Origin: Stygiolobus sp037389425
Lineage (GTDB): Archaea > Thermoproteota > Thermoprotei_A > Sulfolobales > Sulfolobaceae
Length of the DNA: 47,437 bases
Direction of reading: 5' to 3'
NCBI RefSeq assembly: GCF_037389425.1
Contig: NZ_JBBHKR010000094.1
Location: 1 to 47,437 of the forward strand
Positions 34,850 to 42,734 of this stretch are shown here, in pieces. How positions within the stretch are numbered: position 1 is the stretch's first letter; each line of letters opens with the position of its first letter. The notes beneath the pieces are model-generated. The model was given only the letters and a program-made list of their open reading frames with translations, made no database searches and had not been told where the DNA came from. Both the position numbers and the translations under genes were made by a program.

Positions 34850-34866
34850 TTCGACACACCTATAAG

Positions 34867-34876
34867 CTTATTAATT
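34867..34876 (+). promoter_or_regulatory. TATA-like element between DUF202 and helicase genes
   Basis: CTTATTAATT lies about 25 nt before ATG 34897 of the helicase, fitting a leaderless start. It is nearly palindromic and lies about 23 nt from the proposed start of the divergent DUF202 gene, so it could serve both directions. Confidence 0.45.
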
Positions 34877-34896
34877 GCGGGGACTACTTAGCGTTT

Positions 34897-35931
34897 ATGT
34901 TCAGTGAAGAAGTAGATAAAGCTTTGAAAGAAATGGGCTTCAGCGAACTTACTGAAGTCCAAAGAAAGACAATCCCGCTGATGTTGAGCGGGAAAAACGT
35001 AATAGTAAGGGCTAAAACCGGTAGCGGAAAGACAGCTGCCTTCGGAATTCCCATTGTAGAGCTTGGGTATAAATCACTTGTGATTACCCCTACCAGGGAA
35101 CTCACCAGGCAGGTTTCATCTCACATTAAATCTATCGGTAAATACAAGGGGATAAAAGTGGCTGAAATATACGGAGGTATGCCTTACAACAGACAACTTA
35201 GAGAGTTAGAAGGTGCCGACGTTGTAATTGCCACCCCGGGAAGATTATTAGACCTATGGGGAAAAGGAGAAATAAATCTAGAGGAGTTTGAGGTAGTCGT
35301 AGTAGACGAGGCAGATTTGATGTTGGACATGGGTTTTATAGAGGACGTTGAGATGATTTTATCGCATACGACCAGTAGGAAGATAACGGGACTCTTTTCA
35401 GCTACTATACCCAAAGAGATAGAAGCCTTAGCATCTAAGTTCGTGGACAACCCCGAAAGGGTTTATGTGTGTGAGGGACTAGCTAACGTTGAACACAAAT
35501 TTCTTGAAGTAGAAGATGATTGGAGGTCAAAAGTTAGGAGTTTAAGGGAGGAAGAAGACAGCGGAATTATCGTATTTATGAGGACTAGAAGTAGGGTAGC
35601 TAAATTAGTGCACTTACTAGATAACGCTGTAGAACTCAGGGGTGATTTACCTCAAAGGGTGAGAAACGAAAACATAGATGCGTTTAGAAGAGGGGAATAT
35701 GATATCCTCGTAACAACGGATGTTGCGTCCAGAGGTATTGACATACCGTTAGTCCACAAGGTTATCAACTTTGACGCTCCTCAGGACTTGAAGACGTATA
35801 TACACAGAATTGGTAGGACTGGAAGAATGGGGAAAAAGGGGGTTGCGATAACTTTCTTAACTCCAAGAGATTTTTGGTTAGAAAGAGAAGTAAAGAAGTT
35901 ATTAGCAAAGGAGACTAAAGTAGGAGTTTAA
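34897..35931 (+). CDS. DEAD-box RNA helicase
   Basis: A 344-residue core helicase with little beyond the two RecA domains. Q motif GFSELTEVQ, motif I AKTGSGKTA, Ia PTRELTRQ, II VVDEADLML, III FSATIP, V TTDVASRGID and VI YIHRIGRTGR are all present. It probably unwinds short RNA duplexes, in ribosome assembly or RNA turnover. At 344 residues it is shorter than most bacterial forms, and typical for Sulfolobales. Confidence 0.93.
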   Translation: MFSEEVDKALKEMGFSELTEVQRKTIPLMLSGKNVIVRAKTGSGKTAAFGIPIVELGYKSLVITPTRELTRQVSSHIKSIGKYKGIKVAEIYGGMPYNRQLRELEGADVVIATPGRLLDLWGKGEINLEEFEVVVVDEADLMLDMGFIEDVEMILSHTTSRKITGLFSATIPKEIEALASKFVDNPERVYVCEGLANVEHKFLEVEDDWRSKVRSLREEEDSGIIVFMRTRSRVAKLVHLLDNAVELRGDLPQRVRNENIDAFRRGEYDILVTTDVASRGIDIPLVHKVINFDAPQDLKTYIHRIGRTGRMGKKGVAITFLTPRDFWLEREVKKLLAKETKVGV

Positions 35932-36013
35932 AAACAATAGAAAAAGCCTTTATTTTAAGTCCTTGAAAGCGCAAAGTAAAGTAAAGAAAAAAAGATGTTT
36001 CTTAAACCCGAAT

Positions 36014-36742
36014 TCAAATTCCTGCTTCCGCCTCGTTCACTTTCTCCAAGCTTTGTCCTATAGTGTTTGGTAAAACGAATATTAGCACTATTCCCATTAC
36101 GACCATCGGTACTTGGAACAGTACCCAAGTCCCAAGAGATCCTAAAGTCGGTATAAAGTCTAAGATAATTGCAGTAGAGATAGCAGCTCCTAGATGTGCA
36201 AATCCGTCCGAAAATGCGAAGGATGTAGCTCTTGCATAAGTAGGGACATTTTCAGTACCGTTAAGGTAGTTCATTTGATTACTCCAACCTACTCCTATGA
36301 AGTTCGTTAAGAACATTGCCACAAAAGCTAGAGTAGTATTGTTTTGAAGCACGAAATACACTGACAACAAAACTCCTAGTAACATACCAACAGCATAAGC
36401 TATAGTAGTCAGAATTGACCTCCTAATTCTCTCGACTATGAACCTAAGGGCTATCGCTCCCAGAAAAGTTCCTATACCAGCAGTTCCGAACAACACAGTG
36501 TATTCGTTAATTAAGGCTTTGTCGTTACCATAAACACTATTAACCCAAAGCAGGAATTCGGTCAAGTACGGGTACTCGCCGAAGTAGAAGAAGAAAATAG
36601 ATAACATGACGGAGATTATCCTTATAGCATATTTCTTGTTGAGGAACACTGTAAGAGGATTCTTCTCTTCTACTTTGTACTGCAGAGGGTTATAAGGCGG
36701 GAGTTCAGCTACTTTAGCCTTTACCTTTGCTTCTTCCTCCAT
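36014..36742 (-). CDS. MFS transporter, C-terminal half (gene interrupted by TAA)
   Basis: A 242-residue segment with six hydrophobic helices, the C-terminal half of a major facilitator superfamily transporter. It begins MEEEAKVKAKVAEL, which reads as the central cytoplasmic loop. Seven in-frame codons (encoding AEALVRK) separate it from the stop of the N-terminal half, so both halves lie in one frame and a single GAA-to-TAA change would explain the break. Translated alone it has no ribosome site that I can see at its ATG. Transport needs both halves. Confidence 0.75.
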   Translation of the reverse strand: MEEEAKVKAKVAELPPYNPLQYKVEEKNPLTVFLNKKYAIRIISVMLSIFFFYFGEYPYLTEFLLWVNSVYGNDKALINEYTVLFGTAGIGTFLGAIALRFIVERIRRSILTTIAYAVGMLLGVLLSVYFVLQNNTTLAFVAMFLTNFIGVGWSNQMNYLNGTENVPTYARATSFAFSDGFAHLGAAISTAIILDFIPTLGSLGTWVLFQVPMVVMGIVLIFVLPNTIGQSLEKVNEAEAGI

Positions 36743-36763
36743 CTTTCTAACTAACGCTTCAGC

Positions 36764-37453
36764 TTAGTCTATTTTTCCTTTCAAGGCTAGCATTCTAACT
36801 GTCTCGTCTGCGTGAGACCTTATAACGAGTACTATAAAAGCTAAAGTAGCACCTATTAGGAATATTACTCTCCAACCTATTGCTGGGTTTAGAATGTCTA
36901 TTATAGATGCTAAGAAGGGACCCAGTCCTAGCCCTGCCCATCCGGCGATGTATACCAAGTTGAAGTATTGACCCCTCTTAACAGCAGGTACCATTTCTAC
37001 CAGATAAGTAGGTACGAGAATTAAGTCTCCACCTATACCCATTCCAGTAATGAACCTAAAAACAAGAAACATAGGATAGTTTACTGATAGAGCGTTACCA
37101 AGACTACCAATTGCAGTTAAAAGTGCCGTAAACATTAGCATCGGTTTCCTTCCTACCTTGTCAGCCAGATATCCCAAGATTAAGGCACCTGGTATATAAC
37201 CGAATAATCCCATTGACACTACGGTAGTTGCCTCTGTCGTCGTTAACCCAGTATAAGGAAGTGATGTACCGGAGAATGCTACACCAATATCAATGACGTC
37301 ATAAAGTGCGATGAAATAACCGAAGGCTAAAGCAAGAATAACTGAGATGGGTAAGACCATTGTAGGGAGTCTGTCTATTCTAGCTGTCAATTCCGCTACT
37401 TTTGAGTATACATCGGGACTTTTTTTAGTTGGACTTCCTTGAGGATTTGTCAT
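36764..37453 (-). CDS. MFS transporter, N-terminal half (gene interrupted by TAA)
   Basis: A 229-residue segment with six helices. It carries the MFS loop signature LADKVGRKPMLM between helices 2 and 3, and GMGIGGDLILVPTYLVEMVP as in metabolite-proton symporters of the sugar/benzoate/phosphate group. It ends in LALKGKID followed by TAA at 36766-36764; the next codons continue the central loop in the same frame. The gene could be a recent pseudogene, be read through, or be split into two halves that assemble; a base error is also possible. A promoter-like TATAAAAAAC lies upstream at about 37488-37497 (minus strand). Substrate unknown. Confidence 0.8.
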   Translation of the reverse strand: MTNPQGSPTKKSPDVYSKVAELTARIDRLPTMVLPISVILALAFGYFIALYDVIDIGVAFSGTSLPYTGLTTTEATTVVSMGLFGYIPGALILGYLADKVGRKPMLMFTALLTAIGSLGNALSVNYPMFLVFRFITGMGIGGDLILVPTYLVEMVPAVKRGQYFNLVYIAGWAGLGLGPFLASIIDILNPAIGWRVIFLIGATLAFIVLVIRSHADETVRMLALKGKID

Positions 37454-37680
37454 TGCAAATGAAATTTTATCAGTTGTTAGTATTTAAGTTTTTTATACAA
37501 ATCAAAAATAGTAAGTCCAGTTTTAGCAAATAAGGTATTTATAACCAAAAAGAAGTAGCAAGAACGGGAAAGGGCACTCTACTAATATTAAGAAAAGGCA
37601 AAAGTATCACTACCTCTTAAAATGCTAAAAAATCGTTATAAGGACAATTTCTGAGGCTTAAACAGAGAGCTCCCGGTTAA

Positions 37681-37850
37681 TTATGAGAGACACTTCTTAA
37701 TTCTCTCTTCACTTATATTACCTTGTCTAAGAGCTAATTCGAATTTGATTAGATCCGATGCGGAAATTTGAAGGTTATTATCAACCGTGCTTTCCAAGTC
37801 CTTTGTGATAACTCCTTTCAATTCATCATAATTAGCGTTGGGGGTTTTAG
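37681..37850 (-). pseudogene. remnant reading frame of an integrated element (doubtful)
   Basis: An open minus-strand frame of about 57 codons ends at TAA 37683-37681. Its peptide (ANYDELKGVITKDLEST ... ASDLIKFELALRQGN ... ISEERIKKCLS) has a natural amino-acid mix, but no ATG or GTG opens it. It overlaps the upstream part of the plus-strand small gene. It could be the 3' end of a gene whose start was lost, left over from the element that carried the adjacent int(N). The rest of 37454-37680 shows nothing I can name. Confidence 0.3.
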
Positions 37851-37854
37851 GGGG

Positions 37855-38043
37855 ATGTCCCCCACAGACGATTATGAGATAGTCGGTTGGGTTTGGCTAA
37901 CGAATTACGGTGAGTTAAAGTCGAACGACGTGAACGTAAAACTCAGTGATGATAAGAAGTATTTCATTTATAATAATAAGAAATATTTGCCGGGCGTCTA
38001 CTACCTGGTTCGAAAAAACGGTCTTGAGGGTTTAGTCAGCTAA
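37855..38043 (+). CDS. small orphan protein near integration scar
   Basis: A 62-residue frame from ATG 37855, protein-like in composition: DDYEIVGWVWLTNYGEL, then KKYFIYNNKKYLPGVYYLVRKNG. I do not recognise the family. A short inverted repeat, GGGGGATGTCCCCC, covers its start codon (37849-37862), unusual for this AT-rich genome. It may also begin further upstream in the same frame at GTG 37768. Its position between the MFS gene and int(N) suggests it belongs to a decayed mobile element. Confidence 0.4.
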   Translation: MSPTDDYEIVGWVWLTNYGELKSNDVNVKLSDDKKYFIYNNKKYLPGVYYLVRKNGLEGLVS

Positions 38044-38134
38044 AAATTCCTCAAGTCTATTTGAATTTTTCGCACAAATGAGTAATCTTTATCGTCTCCT
38101 TCCAACTCCACACTGGTCGTTCTATTAGAATGAG

Positions 38135-38142
38135 TATTTAAA
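38135..38142 (+). promoter_or_regulatory. TATA-like box of the int(N) fragment
   Basis: TATTTAAA lies about 28 nt before GTG 38167, so the integrase fragment still has a plausible leaderless promoter. Confidence 0.5.
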
Positions 38143-38166
38143 CCCGCGTTACTTAACATTCTTAAA

Positions 38167-38394
38167 GTGCCTAGTTTCTACGTTAATTCTAAATTCTATG
38201 TGAAAGATATTAAAGGAAAGTATTATGTTTACTCCATAGAGAAGGATGAAGGCGGTAAGCAGGGGCATCATTACATAGCACCTTTAGATAAGATAATTGA
38301 GACATACGTTAGCATTGGGGGTGGGATCCCCCCTACACAACGCCGCGGCCGGGATTTGAACCCGGGTCAGGGGCTCGACAGGCCCCCATCCTAG
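38167..38394 (+). pseudogene. int(N): N-terminal fragment of an SSV-type integrase
   Basis: A 75-codon frame whose first 45 residues (FYVKDIKGKYYVYSIEKDE ... YIAPLDKIIETYVS) match the N-terminal domain of fuselloviral SSV1-type integrases, which begin with a similar Y-V-K/R-x-x-x-G-K/R-Y-Y-V-Y pattern. The frame then runs into the tRNA-Asp gene on the opposite strand, where the tRNA T-arm is read as GRDLNPGQ, like the PGFEPG seen in SSV1. This is the known outcome when this integrase type recombines at attP inside its own gene: int(N) stays at the intact tRNA and int(C) goes to the far end. No int(C) is seen in the window, so the element is partly lost or its other end lies elsewhere. Confidence 0.82.
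38341..38394. other. attachment site of SSV-type integrase in the tRNA 3' half
   Basis: The int(N) frame overlaps the tRNA from its 3' end to a stop within the D-arm side (38392-38394). In SSV-type integration the att core lies in the tRNA 3' half, probably the T-arm to anticodon loop. The exact core cannot be set, since the second copy is not in the window. Confidence 0.55.
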
Positions 38395-38413
38395 ACCGCT
38401 AGACTACCGCGGC
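38341..38413 (-). tRNA. tRNA-Asp(GUC)
   Basis: Read on the minus strand from 38413: a 7-bp acceptor stem GCCGCGG/CCGCGGC, D-arm GUC...GAU with AGCGG loop, anticodon stem GGGGC/GCCCC with loop CUGUCGA (anticodon GUC, Asp), T-arm CCGGG-UUCAAAU-CCCGG, and discriminator G73 as expected for Asp. 73 nt, no intron, no encoded CCA. It is intact even though it serves as an integration site. Confidence 0.95.
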
Positions 38414-38657
38414 ATGCTTCATTTCTTATTCATATTTTGTTCGTATTTAAAATTTACTTGGTAAAGGTCGAACTATCATAAGGCGTTACGTTCTTAACCG
38501 GTAAGCGAAAGGGTGTCTCGTAAGTAATAAGAGGTTACGACGAAGATTCGTTTGAAACTTGACCTCCAGTAACTTCTACTCTAGTGATGAGTAACGTGCT
38601 CTAATACGTAAATTTTATAAACGTAAACTTTTAATCCAGTCTCAGCCGCGATTCACG

Positions 38658-39515
38658 TTGAATAAATTACTCTTAATGTACTTAATACCTTACGTCATAA
38701 TAGGCACATTTCTTTATTCCTTCACTAAGGAAGGGTTGGAATATTCTTCTCCCCCCGTGTTCATGGAAATGAGGTACCTAATATCTGGGATTATACTGTT
38801 CTCTATAACACGCAAAGTGTTGATCAATAAGGACATACTTCTACTCAGCTTATTCACGACCACTAGCACAGCCTTGTGGAGTTACGGGTTACTATACGTC
38901 CCCCCTTCGGAGTCTGCAGTACTCAGCTATACAATGCCTTTGTTTGCTATTCCTATATCCTATTTCATTTTGAACGAAAGACCTTCAATTAATGAGGTAA
39001 CCGGAATTATTATAGGCTTTTTCGGGCTCATGGTATACGCCAGTTCTCTGGACGTTTCATTGATAGGAGCAGTCCTGACGATTACTAACGCTATATTTTG
39101 GGCGATGTTTACGGTTTATTACAGAAAGTTGAGGGGCTTGAACCCGTTAATGGTTAACGCATCCCAATTTCTCTTGGGTTCTTTATTCTTTCTAATCATA
39201 ATACCTTTTGACTATAAGTTCGACCCTTCGCCGTCGTATTTAGTCTCGTTCTCTTACAGTACTTTTTTAGGTGGACTGTTAATGTTCTTGCTATGGAATA
39301 TGATGCTTAAGGTGGAAAAGGTTAGTAAGATAGTAGTCTTAATATTTTCGATACCTATATTCAGCACGTTAGTTGACTATATTAGGGGTGTAATTGAGGT
39401 CAACTTTCTGGTGATTCTAGGGATAGGGATCATGTTTAGTGGTTTGGTGATCTCGCAACTTGGTAGTAACGAGAGGAAAGGGATTCGTATAGGCGGGAAT
39501 AGACTGAGGAGATAA
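38658..39515 (+). CDS. EamA/DMT-family transporter
   Basis: A 285-residue membrane protein with about ten helices in two EamA repeats. Typical pieces are LWSYGLLYVPPSESAVLSYTMPLFAIPISYFILNE compressed around the PPSESAVLSYTMPLF hinge in repeat 1, and GIIIGFFGLMVYAS. In repeat 2, AIFWAMFTVYYRK and GIGIMFSGLVIS. The family exports or imports amino acids, nucleotide sugars or drugs; the substrate is unknown. It starts at TTG 38658. It separates the integration scar from the complex I-like operon. Confidence 0.8.
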   Translation: MNKLLLMYLIPYVIIGTFLYSFTKEGLEYSSPPVFMEMRYLISGIILFSITRKVLINKDILLLSLFTTTSTALWSYGLLYVPPSESAVLSYTMPLFAIPISYFILNERPSINEVTGIIIGFFGLMVYASSLDVSLIGAVLTITNAIFWAMFTVYYRKLRGLNPLMVNASQFLLGSLFFLIIIPFDYKFDPSPSYLVSFSYSTFLGGLLMFLLWNMMLKVEKVSKIVVLIFSIPIFSTLVDYIRGVIEVNFLVILGIGIMFSGLVISQLGSNERKGIRIGGNRLRR

Positions 39516-39652
39516 GTACTAGAAGTTTTTTAGTCTTGAAAAGGAACATTTCTGGAGATGTGCGAATTGGTCTTTACTGATAAATGATGAATGCACGTCA
39601 AGGCGAAGCAGTAAATAAATCTCAATGACAAATATAAAAGTTATCTTTAGAG

Positions 39653-39660
39653 TTTATAAA
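39653..39660 (+). promoter_or_regulatory. TATA-like box upstream of the Ehr-like operon
   Basis: TTTATAAA would place a transcription start at about 39682-39686, leaving a leader of roughly 115 nt before ATG 39799. A long leader is rare in this genome, where most genes look leaderless. No better TATA element is seen closer to the start codon. Confidence 0.4.
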
Positions 39661-39694
39661 CAGCATATTTAAGACGTGAAATAAAGATATTTTT

Positions 39695-39807
39695 GCTGAC
39701 CCGTGAGGTGGGGTATGGCGTCACCCCGTGGGTGAATGCCCCGAACCGCCTCTTTTAATGGAGGCTGATGACGCCTACTTCTCTAAAAGGTGGGAAGTAT
39801 GGCGTCA
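39695..39807 (+). promoter_or_regulatory. structured leader with alternative pairing at the start codon
   Basis: GC-rich insert in AT-rich surroundings. Two clear hairpins: GGGGT (39710-39714) with ACCCC (39723-39727), and GCCTC (39748-39752) with GAGGC (39761-39765), both with 8-nt loops. The 10-mer TATGGCGTCA occurs at 39714-39723 and again at 39798-39807, where it contains the ATG. TGACGCC (39769-39775) lies between them and can pair with either copy; pairing with the second extends, past one bulged A, to the AGT/ACT side and would bury the start codon while looping out the GGTGGG ribosome site. It might be an RNA switch. It might also be the end of a lost IS200/IS605-type element, which also have end hairpins. 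Confidence 0.45.
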
Positions 39808-40749
39808 GATGTGGCATTAGTAATAGAAACTATAATCCAGGTATTTACAGTAATTTTAATTTCTCCTTTATATCAAGGAATTTATGAAAAATTTAAGGCT
39901 TTTGTAGAAGGAAGACTAGGTCCTAGTTTCCTTCAACCTTATTATGACATATTTAAACTTATAAAAAAAGAGGTAGTAGTAACTGAGAATTCTTCATTTT
40001 TATTCATTTACTCACCTTATGTAATTTTTGGAATCTATTTACTAATTTCATTTGTAATCCCCGTAGTATATCCAAGTCCAATTTATCTTACTCCTACTGT
40101 GGATTTCTTAGGAGGTGCTTTATTATTTTCCTTGGCCTCTTTCCTAAAACTAATAGGCTCCGTTGAAAGCGGAAGTAATTTTGTTGCATTAGGAGTAAGT
40201 CGTGTTCTATCTTTTACCTTTCTATCAGAAGCTACACTTATAACGGTATTTTTTGGAGTAGCTTTGATAACGGGTACAAATAACCCATACATTACATTAA
40301 AATACGTCTCACAAGATATATCACATTATCTTCAATTGGATCACCTCTTTATAACAATATCATTTTTTATGTTATGGTTATTTGAAACTGGGAAATTACC
40401 CGTAGAAAGTTCGGGATTAAGTGAATTGGGCATGATAGATGACGCTTTTCTTTATGAATATAGTGGTAAGCTTTTAGGTATATTAAAGTGGAGTTCATAT
40501 ATTAAACAGTATCTATTAGGTTCCGTACTTCTTAATGTATTCCTTTTTCCCTGGCTATTGCAAACTGGTCCTTTAGGAGCTTTACTTGATATCTTTATAA
40601 TGTTCTTAAAGTGGATTTTTCTAATTTCAATATCTGTAATAATAAATACTACATTAGCTAAATTGAGGCTCTTCAAAGTGCAGGACTTCTTGGCAGTGTC
40701 TTTTCTTCTTTCCATTCTTTCTATAATTATAGTAATTTTAACAGGGTGA
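39799..40749 (+). CDS. HyfC/NuoH-like membrane subunit of hydrogenase-related complex
   Basis: About 316 residues with eight or so helices. It matches the NuoH/HyfC/EchB family that links the membrane arm to the soluble arm: EGRLGPSFLQPYYDIFKLIKK in the first cytoplasmic loop, and FETGKLPVESSGLSELGMIDDAFLYEYSG, the counterpart of the conserved P-x-D/E-x-P...E...E-Y-S-G loop. Acidic residues for ion coupling are kept. ATG 39799 is preferred, since GGTGGG lies 5 nt upstream; GTG 39790 is in frame but inside that site. It is the first gene of a seven-gene unit and 6 nt before the next. Confidence 0.88.
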   Translation: MASDVALVIETIIQVFTVILISPLYQGIYEKFKAFVEGRLGPSFLQPYYDIFKLIKKEVVVTENSSFLFIYSPYVIFGIYLLISFVIPVVYPSPIYLTPTVDFLGGALLFSLASFLKLIGSVESGSNFVALGVSRVLSFTFLSEATLITVFFGVALITGTNNPYITLKYVSQDISHYLQLDHLFITISFFMLWLFETGKLPVESSGLSELGMIDDAFLYEYSGKLLGILKWSSYIKQYLLGSVLLNVFLFPWLLQTGPLGALLDIFIMFLKWIFLISISVIINTTLAKLRLFKVQDFLAVSFLLSILSIIIVILTG

Positions 40750-40755
40750 TGAAGT

Positions 40756-41394
40756 GTGATTAACACGCAGTTGTTAGAGTTAATATCTACATCAATTATA
40801 ATATCTGCATTATACATTCAAGGTCAGGCGTATTTTAAGCCTATTATTTACGTTCAGGCAATACAGTCTGCGTTAATATCTATCCTAACGTTTTATTTAG
40901 GTTTCGCGTTAAAGCTAATTGACTATATAATTCTAGGTATTACAATAATCATTCTGAGATCATTCCTCATTACGTTTTTCTTGATCAGAGGTTTGAAAGC
41001 TAAACCTGGAATTAGAGAAAACACTCGGGGAGTAGCGTCGGAATTAGTTGTAAACCTAGCGTTCTTCTTCCTTGCAGTGTTTATAATTTATTACTTTGTT
41101 TTAGGAAATATAGGCATAACAACTGAAGCGGGAACAAACACGTTAATAATCTTTTCTTTCATACTGTTTTTCCAAGGTCTTTTCTTGATCGCTTCAAGAA
41201 GAAGTACGATAGCGCAAATTATCGGATTCATTGAAGAAGAGAACTCGATCGTACTGTTTGGTATTTTAATTATACCTATACCGTTTTTAATAGAGGTAAG
41301 CATTTTCTTGGACGTCTTAGGTCTAGTCATAATAACCTCTTTGTTAACCTTAGAAAAGTTAGAGCATATTAAATTGGAAGAGTTGAGAGGGTGA
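40756..41394 (+). CDS. HyfE-like membrane subunit
   Basis: A 212-residue membrane protein with six or seven helices, in the position and size of HyfE, which combines NuoK-like (and partly NuoJ-like) functions in the membrane arm. GLKAKPGIRENTRG and FIEEENSIVLFGILIIPIP (a Glu-Glu-Asn ahead of a helix, as in HyfE) are the visible family signs. GTG 40756 with GGTGATGAA upstream is the start. The stop overlaps the next gene (GTGA). Confidence 0.78.
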   Translation: MINTQLLELISTSIIISALYIQGQAYFKPIIYVQAIQSALISILTFYLGFALKLIDYIILGITIIILRSFLITFFLIRGLKAKPGIRENTRGVASELVVNLAFFFLAVFIIYYFVLGNIGITTEAGTNTLIIFSFILFFQGLFLIASRRSTIAQIIGFIEEENSIVLFGILIIPIPFLIEVSIFLDVLGLVIITSLLTLEKLEHIKLEELRG

Positions 41395-42734
41395 GGAAAA
41401 TGTTCCTAGAGCTCCTCTTATTGTCAAGCCCAATTATTGCGAACATCGGTTTCTTTAATACTAGGTTACTTAAGACACTCTCTCTGGCATCCTCGTCCTT
41501 AGATCTCATAATATCGCTGCTGCTCTACTTTAAAATCCCCGTTGAAAGCACCTTTTTCATAGATAAGGTAACAATATATTTCTTATTCATTGTGTGCTCA
41601 ATATATTTGTTATCTGTGTTGTATTCACTCAAATATATAGAAGTCAAGGAAAGTAGAGGTATCGTAAGCGAAAAATTGTATTATATCCTATTGAATTTCT
41701 TTGTAGCTTCAATGATATTTTCCACAATAATAAACAATTACGGTCTTATGTGGGTAGGAGTTGAGCTTACTACTGTTACCTCGGTACTTTTGATAACTAC
41801 TGAGTATTCAGATATATCGTTAGAAGCAGCATGGAGATATATAATTATAGTATCTGCTGGGGTTACTATAGCATTATTCTCAGTAATATTGATTTATTAT
41901 GAATATCACACACTAACAGTCACTTCAATTCTTAGCTCACAACCTAAAGACAATTTGATAATAAAGCTAGCAGTAGCATTTGCCCTAATCGGGTTCGGCA
42001 CAAAGGTGGGGGTTTTCCCAATGTATACATGGCTCCCAGACGCGCATAGTGAATCACCTTCGCCGATAAGCGCCCTATTTTCGGCTTCACTCTTGCCAGT
42101 CGCAATGTATGTGTTATATAGAATTTACCAGATCTATCCTCTTACTAATCTATATGTACTGCTTCCTACTTTGTCAATTATTACAGCGTCTATAATATTG
42201 TTCAAACAATGGCATATAAAAAGAATGTTCGCGTATTCTACTATAGAAAATATGAACTTAGCACTGATAGGGTTAGTAACAGGCCAAGTATTCGGGGCTA
42301 TAATACTCCTATTAGCACATGCATTTGGTAAAGCGGCTGCTTTTTACTCCTCTGGCGTAATAATTAAAACGTTTAATGAAAAGAAAATAGACGAGATAAA
42401 TGGATTATATAAAATGAAAATAACTTCTAGCTCACTGCTTTTATCGTCAATGGCTGTTACTGGGGCACCTCCATTTGGGACATTTATAGGAGAGTTTTTA
42501 ATACTGAAAACCCTATTTCAATCCGGATACATAATAGAATTTTCATTTATTTTAATATTCTTAGCATTAATTTTCATTTCTATAAATTATAACGTAAGCA
42601 GGATGATTTTCTCTAAACCAAAATATAATAGATCACTCAAGGAACCACAATTAATGTCGCTTGTCTCCCTCATTTCATCAATTATTTCATTAGGAATAGG
42701 AATAATTTTAATTATATTGGGTGTTATAGAATGA
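41391..42734 (+). CDS. HyfF-like antiporter-type subunit (NuoM/NuoN/Mrp family)
   Basis: A 447-residue protein with about 14 helices of the Mrp antiporter/NuoLMN family. The helix-5 Glu is in MWVGVELTTVTSVLL, the helix-7 Lys in GFGTKVGVFPMYTWLPDAHSE, then SPISALFSASLLPVAMYVLY, and the helix-12 region has an intact GAPPFGTFIGEFLI with Glu. All residues linked to proton or sodium transfer are kept, so the membrane arm should be able to pump. It starts at GTG 41391 (GTGA overlap); ATG 41400 is possible. The last codon overlaps the large subunit gene (ATGA). Confidence 0.88.
   Translation: MRKMFLELLLLSSPIIANIGFFNTRLLKTLSLASSSLDLIISLLLYFKIPVESTFFIDKVTIYFLFIVCSIYLLSVLYSLKYIEVKESRGIVSEKLYYILLNFFVASMIFSTIINNYGLMWVGVELTTVTSVLLITTEYSDISLEAAWRYIIIVSAGVTIALFSVILIYYEYHTLTVTSILSSQPKDNLIIKLAVAFALIGFGTKVGVFPMYTWLPDAHSESPSPISALFSASLLPVAMYVLYRIYQIYPLTNLYVLLPTLSIITASIILFKQWHIKRMFAYSTIENMNLALIGLVTGQVFGAIILLLAHAFGKAAAFYSSGVIIKTFNEKKIDEINGLYKMKITSSSLLLSSMAVTGAPPFGTFIGEFLILKTLFQSGYIIEFSFILIFLALIFISINYNVSRMIFSKPKYNRSLKEPQLMSLVSLISSIISLGIGIILIILGVIE

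Noticed and set aside
36743..36766. Pyrrolysine or selenocysteine recoding at the MFS stop
   Set aside because: The codon is TAA, which is neither the TAG used for pyrrolysine nor the TGA used for selenocysteine.
39765..39775. C/D-box small RNA (TGATGA near 39766)
   Set aside because: A C-box-like TGATGA is present, but no D, C' and D' boxes with proper spacing follow; hairpin pairing explains the segment better.
39700..39798. 3' end of an IS200/IS605 TnpB gene
   Set aside because: One frame has a few protein-like residues (GVTPWVNAPNRLF) and hairpins fit an IS end, but there is no longer open frame and no second end, so I keep it only as an alternative.
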